Shown here one piece after another: positions 60,451 to 64,000 of a stretch of 64,000 nucleotides of DNA. Each line of letters begins with the position of its first letter. Positions within the stretch are counted from its first letter, which is position 1. This stretch comes from Lentimicrobiaceae bacterium (GTDB lineage Bacteria > Bacteroidota > Bacteroidia > Bacteroidales > Lentimicrobiaceae): NCBI GenBank assembly GCA_020636745.1, contig JACJXH010000003.1, positions 310,001 to 374,000 on the forward strand. The letters run 5' to 3'. The translations under genes and the position numbers were made by a program. The notes under the pieces are model-generated. The model was given only the letters and a program-made list of their open reading frames with translations. It did not search any database and was not told the origin of the DNA.

Positions 60451-62091
60451 TCACTTCACCACCTTCGCGCTCCCCACCGTCTTATCTTTATAAACCAGCC
60501 TGAGCAGATACATCCCTGGAGCCCAGTTTGACGCATCGAATTCAGCGAGCTGCTGCCCTTGTGTAAGTTTTTGTTCTGTGACAAACCGTCCACTCAAATC
60601 AAAAACCTGTAACATACTTTGTTGCTGGTAGTTGCTTTGGTACAAAGCTGTGCTCAAACCTTTGTTGCTGTTGCGCAGGGCAATAAACTCCGGCAATCTT
60701 ATATAAAACCGGTCTTTTACCGGGTTGGGATACACCTCCATCACCGCCACATCGGGCAGGGTGGCCAGATGCTCAGCGCTTACCACTATATCGCATTCTT
60801 CCATGCCAATGGTATCGTGCGGTGCCACGCCACCCGGGCAGGCATAATCGTACACATGTGGGGTGGGGTCATACACATCATCTTCAAGGGTGGAGGTAAG
60901 CTTGAAAAGCATCGTGTTGAGCATGGGGCCGTAAGGGTTTTCCTCGGCGCTGCCGGTGGCCAGTATTTTGTTATCGTGGGTGGTTGTTGCCCTATAAGCG
61001 GGCCCGGTATAGTCATTCAGAAACCTTCGTCGGTGAAGTATATTGCCCAGTGTATCTATAAGCAATACATCGGCACGGGATTGAAACCAGTTATTATCCT
61101 GGCCTTCAGTTGAGCCTGTAATAACAATAGTACTGTCAGGCATCCAGTCAAGAAAACCGTTAGAACTTACTGTGTCATTCAGAATATAGTACTCCAATTG
61201 TGAGCCATCTACTTTTTGTTTTCTGAGCGATTTTTTGATAAAGTTTAATGGGTAGGTATTGGTGGTTTTAGTAAACCCCGCTGAATACAAATTTCCCTTT
61301 TTGTCCTTTATGGTCTGATAATCCCCTCCTCTCAACGAATCATCCTCGTAATGATTTGCTTGCCAGTTAATAACTTCGCCGTCAGGAGCAATATGAAGTT
61401 TTATTGGCTTTAAACTCAAGGTAGCAGATTGTCCATCATCATAATAACCATAGCCGGTTATTATGGTAGAGCCATCATCCAGGGCAAGGATATCGAAAGG
61501 CATATTATCAATTATTGTATCTGAATCATAAGTAAAAAGCCATTGAATCTGGCCATTAAGATTCATTTTTACAACACCGATAGCATTGGTGGGTACATTC
61601 CAGTTAAAGTACAGGCCAATATATCCGTCATTCGTCTGTACTACATCGGTTCCGGAATTTTCTATATCAATAAGATCAATAATTTTACACCAATCTGTTT
61701 CTCCACATGCATTTATTTTTAAAAAAACAGGATCTACATCGATTTCTGTTGCATTTTGCTGCGCATACTGTGAAGACATTGCCATAATAACCCCTGAATC
61801 GCTTGTTAAAGACATATTATCAAACAGTGATAAATATTCAGAAGATTTTCCAATTATACGATCCCAAATAATACCCCCGTTAATATCTGTTTTAATCAGC
61901 CAGCCTGAAGTCCTTAAGCCATATTGGCCAAGGTTTTCTGAGAGTAGAATTATTCCATTATCATAGGTCTCATGCGCCACTTTACCCGAAGAATGTATGC
62001 CTGGATGAATGTAAATTTTTGGCCAGGTTTGAGCGGAAACAGTATAAACACTACTGAGAATAATAATAAAGAAGAGAATTTGTTTTTTCAT
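60451..62091 (-). CDS. T9SS-secreted beta-propeller-like protein, compositionally mosaic
   Basis: A 546-residue secreted protein with a signal peptide ending at VSAQ. The body (about 25-430) is built of repeats with strands such as GGIIWDRIIG, GQIQWLFTYD and STIITGYGYYDDG, resembling the delta-60/PQQ-like propeller proteins of Bacteroidota. The C-terminus is a type A T9SS sorting domain (VYPNPVKDRFYIRL ... APGMYLLRLVYKD) with an unusual insertion of about 20 residues (LRNSNKGLSTALYQ ...). Function unknown, probably surface exposed. The 3' part is GC-rich (58% over 60721-60960) and the 5' part AT-rich (32% over 61501-61740). Confidence 0.8.
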   Translation of the reverse strand: MKKQILFFIIILSSVYTVSAQTWPKIYIHPGIHSSGKVAHETYDNGIILLSENLGQYGLRTSGWLIKTDINGGIIWDRIIGKSSEYLSLFDNMSLTSDSGVIMAMSSQYAQQNATEIDVDPVFLKINACGETDWCKIIDLIDIENSGTDVVQTNDGYIGLYFNWNVPTNAIGVVKMNLNGQIQWLFTYDSDTIIDNMPFDILALDDGSTIITGYGYYDDGQSATLSLKPIKLHIAPDGEVINWQANHYEDDSLRGGDYQTIKDKKGNLYSAGFTKTTNTYPLNFIKKSLRKQKVDGSQLEYYILNDTVSSNGFLDWMPDSTIVITGSTEGQDNNWFQSRADVLLIDTLGNILHRRRFLNDYTGPAYRATTTHDNKILATGSAEENPYGPMLNTMLFKLTSTLEDDVYDPTPHVYDYACPGGVAPHDTIGMEECDIVVSAEHLATLPDVAVMEVYPNPVKDRFYIRLPEFIALRNSNKGLSTALYQSNYQQQSMLQVFDLSGRFVTEQKLTQGQQLAEFDASNWAPGMYLLRLVYKDKTVGSAKVVK

Positions 62092-62667
62092 TTTATTGGT
62101 ATTTTCAATTTCAATATACGCTTAAAATAGCGCTTTCCGCAAGTGATGTTGATTCAGCTACGATTCACGGTGTCACATCCATTGCCGGAAAAAATAAAGG
62201 TAAATATGGAACTAATTTCCGGAAAGGATGTGCAAATAAATGAAGGGCTGAATTATAGTTTGTTTCACACAAATAAACACAAACAAAGGATTCTCTCTTT
62301 ACATGAATGGTTAATTGAGATGGCATCATATATCGGGTATTTAAAATATATCACTACTGAACTACAAAAATAAATAAGTAAGGGGTACGCCCGTTAAGGT
62401 TCACCCGATATTGAATTTAGAGTTTGCGCAACCAAACGACAACATGAACAAAAGTACTGAAAAAATTTATCGGACAGCCGGTTTTCAAACAAGTAATAGG
62501 GTTTTTAAATGCAATCAGCATCAAGCGTCTAACAGATAAACAATATTCATTTTGCAACTACAATCCTCATCAACCAAAAAAAGAAACGATTGGTAAAACA
62601 TACAATTATTTTTTGTAACTTTATGTTTTGCATAGTTTTACATCAGATTTTTATAAAACATAGTGAA
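62092..62667. other. Intergenic region without a confident gene
   Basis: About 575 nt between the divergent T9SS protein and small lipoprotein genes. A 76-codon frame at 62143-62373 has no recognisable domain or start signal and is not called. A short GGG-TACG-CCC hairpin occurs near 62384. This stretch is AT-rich and may hold regulatory sequence or a gene remnant. Confidence 0.4.
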
Positions 62668-63057
62668 ATGAAAAATCTTCTTTTTATTGCTTTCATGCTG
62701 TTAATGGCATGGGCATGCAGCCCACAAAAAGACATATCCAAAGCGTCTGCCGACATCAAACAAGTTGTCATTGACTCAACTGAATACGAAATTACTATTT
62801 TTGATACAGATTTTGACAGATGGTATCTTCTTCACTTTTCACCGGCACTTGACAGAAGTAATGACTACTACCGTTTGATGAACGACAGGGGCGTTACCAA
62901 CTGGAATCAGTATTTTACCCGCAACCGGTACAATCAGGTTGTAAACTCTTATATAAATTTCAATCCAACCATAGACTATGGGATGGAAGTGAACCGTAAA
63001 CTATACTGGTACTTCAGGTTTATTGAAGAAACCTGCAAAATAAAGCTGTTCAGGTAA
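62668..63057 (+). CDS. Small lipoprotein, DUF6146-like
   Basis: A 129-residue protein from the ATG at 62668; the upstream open frame to 62590 is rejected because the ATG at 62668 gives a clean lipoprotein signal with lipobox MAWAC. After the signal come a beta-strand pair (EYEITIFDTDFDRWYLLH) and an aromatic-rich helix region (NDYYRLMNDRGVTNWNQYF, INFNPTIDYGMEVNRKLYWYF). This matches the small Bacteroidota lipoprotein family DUF6146. Function unknown; single gene. Confidence 0.7.
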   Translation: MKNLLFIAFMLLMAWACSPQKDISKASADIKQVVIDSTEYEITIFDTDFDRWYLLHFSPALDRSNDYYRLMNDRGVTNWNQYFTRNRYNQVVNSYINFNPTIDYGMEVNRKLYWYFRFIEETCKIKLFR

Positions 63058-63161
63058 GGATAAGACTCTTTAAAAAAATGAAAACCCTATCTGCAAATAT
63101 TTTTCTTATTCCAGCCGCAAAATCAATTTTTTCTTAAAACAGCAAAAAGTTGAATTAAAGC

Positions 63162-64000
63162 TCAACTATTCAGCAATATCGTAACAAGGTTCATCACCTC
63201 TTCTACATCAGGCTTACACCAATTTAAATCGTTTTCTTTCCTGAACCACGTAATTTGCCGCCGGGCATAGCGTCTGGTATTGGTTTTAATTTTTTCAACA
63301 GCATCATCCTGGCTGCAATTTCCATCGAAATAGTCAAACAACTCCTTATAACCAACGGTGTTCAACGCATTTAAGTGCCGATAAGGATAAAATTCGCGGG
63401 CTTCCTGTTCAAGCCCGGCAGCCATCATTTGGTCAACACGCGCATTTATTCTTTGATGCAATTCTGCTCTGGGCAAATCCAGCCCGATTTTAATGATTCT
63501 GAAATTGCGTTTTGCCGGATTTTTTTTTCTGAATGAGGAGTAAGGCAATCCCGTAGACATGCATACTTCCAATGCCCTGATAATCCGGGCGGGGTTGGCA
63601 ACATCAACCATCTGAAAATAAACCGGATCGAGTTTTTGTAACAATAATCTAAGCGTTGGAAGCCCTTCTGTTTTCAATATGGTTTGCAGGTGAAGCCTGA
63701 TCTCTGGTTCAGCATCAGGCAACATATCAATGCCATCGCACACAGCCCTGATATACAAGCCTGAGCCACCTGTCAGCACAACCAGTTTGTGTTTTTGAAA
63801 AAGCCGGTTAAGTAATTCAAGCACCTCAGTTTCATACTGTGAAACATTGTATGAATCAGAAAGACTGAGATTTCCGACAAAATGATGAGGCACCAATGCA
63901 AGCTGCGTGGTATCAGGAGCAGCCGTTCCAATTTTAAGCTCACGGTAGAACTGGCGCGAATCTGCTGATATAATTTCGGATTCAAAACGTTGCGCTACGT
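63162..64000 (-). CDS. miaA: tRNA dimethylallyltransferase (MiaA), 5' end cut off
   Basis: The gene enters from the right edge; about 279 C-terminal residues are visible and the N-terminal P-loop is outside the window. The visible part starts within ISADSRQFYRELKIGTAAPD and continues with VVLTGGSGLYIRAVCDG, NPARIIRALEV and the C-terminal NTVGYKELFDYFDG ... TRRYARRQITWF, all MiaA signatures. The longest frame with a Met starts at 63896, but the reading frame and homology continue to the edge. The enzyme adds a dimethylallyl group to A37 of tRNAs reading UNN codons. Convergent with the lipoprotein gene. Confidence 0.94.
   Translation of the reverse strand, partial: VAQRFESEIISADSRQFYRELKIGTAAPDTTQLALVPHHFVGNLSLSDSYNVSQYETEVLELLNRLFQKHKLVVLTGGSGLYIRAVCDGIDMLPDAEPEIRLHLQTILKTEGLPTLRLLLQKLDPVYFQMVDVANPARIIRALEVCMSTGLPYSSFRKKNPAKRNFRIIKIGLDLPRAELHQRINARVDQMMAAGLEQEAREFYPYRHLNALNTVGYKELFDYFDGNCSQDDAVEKIKTNTRRYARRQITWFRKENDLNWCKPDVEEVMNLVTILLNS

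Noticed and set aside
60619..61113. A 164-codon plus-strand frame opposite the T9SS gene
   Set aside because: Lies fully antisense to the GC-rich 3' half of a well-supported gene; high GC reduces stop codons, which explains its length.
62143..62373. A 76-codon plus-strand frame in the 62.1-62.7 kb gap
   Set aside because: No recognisable domain, no promoter box at a sensible distance, no ribosome-binding site and biased low-complexity composition; not enough support for a gene.

Overview
The window comes from a Bacteroidota genome, most likely a Bacteroidales-type lineage. Four lines of evidence point there: three secreted proteins end in type IX secretion (T9SS, Por) C-terminal sorting domains; promoters repeatedly match the Bacteroidota consensus (TTG or TTTG, 19-20 nt, TAnnTTTG); Shine-Dalgarno sequences are almost absent; and lineage-typical families occur (DUF4199, short MalQ, beta-phosphoglucomutase/GH65 fusion). 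No phage, transposase or CRISPR array was seen. Most of the window is core and metabolic genes at roughly 35-42% GC, with two local composition breaks.

Layout. (1) 1-6.9 kb, minus strand: an envelope-glycan operon reading DUF4199 - GT2 - GT4 - T9SS-secreted PKD protein - hddA - gmhA - hddC - gmhB (cut by the window edge), making GDP-D-glycero-alpha-D-manno-heptose and probably using it. (2) 6.9-8.3 kb: SRP RNA, Sua5, a cupin and tRNA-Lys. (3) 8.4-13.8 kb, plus strand: nucleotide-sugar genes ugd, uxs, rfbD, a GxxExxY protein and phosphoglucomutase. (4) 13.9-15.9 kb: ornithine carbamoyltransferase plus carbamate kinase. (5) 16-31.9 kb: a DMT exporter, two sensor kinases, mtaB, an inositol-phosphatase family gene, an NfeD-type membrane protease, a large unknown secreted protein, a macro-domain protein and two polytopic membrane proteins. 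(6) 32-42.8 kb: a tRNA-Gly and a maltodextrin region (sugar MFS, MalQ, cytoplasmic GH13, two uridine-kinase-like proteins, beta-PGM/GH65 fusion), then NDH-2. (7) 43-64 kb: a secreted CotH protein, phosphofructokinase, methylglyoxal synthase, a HAD phosphatase/mutase, a paired M16 protease system, an outer-membrane-type GH13 lipoprotein and GH31 alpha-glucosidase, a hybrid kinase, an S9 peptidase, another T9SS protein, a small lipoprotein and the 3' part of miaA.

How the genes fit together. The alpha-glucan genes form a split pathway. The signal-peptide-bearing GH13 and GH31 (51-55 kb) would cut dextrins outside the cytoplasm. The MFS carrier, MalQ, cytoplasmic GH13 and the GH65/beta-PGM fusion would turn maltose or oligomers into glucose 6-phosphate, feeding phosphofructokinase with methylglyoxal synthase as an overflow valve. 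The phosphoglucomutase/ugd/uxs genes and the heptose operon draw sugar phosphates into surface polysaccharide.

No clearly new defence or mobile system was found. The least explained items are: a tandem pair of uridine-kinase-like proteins, one with a broken Walker A motif, beside the GH65 fusion; a low-GC cassette carrying a T9SS cargo inside the heptose operon; a T9SS gene whose two halves differ sharply in GC; and an 807-codon secreted protein without a recognisable family.
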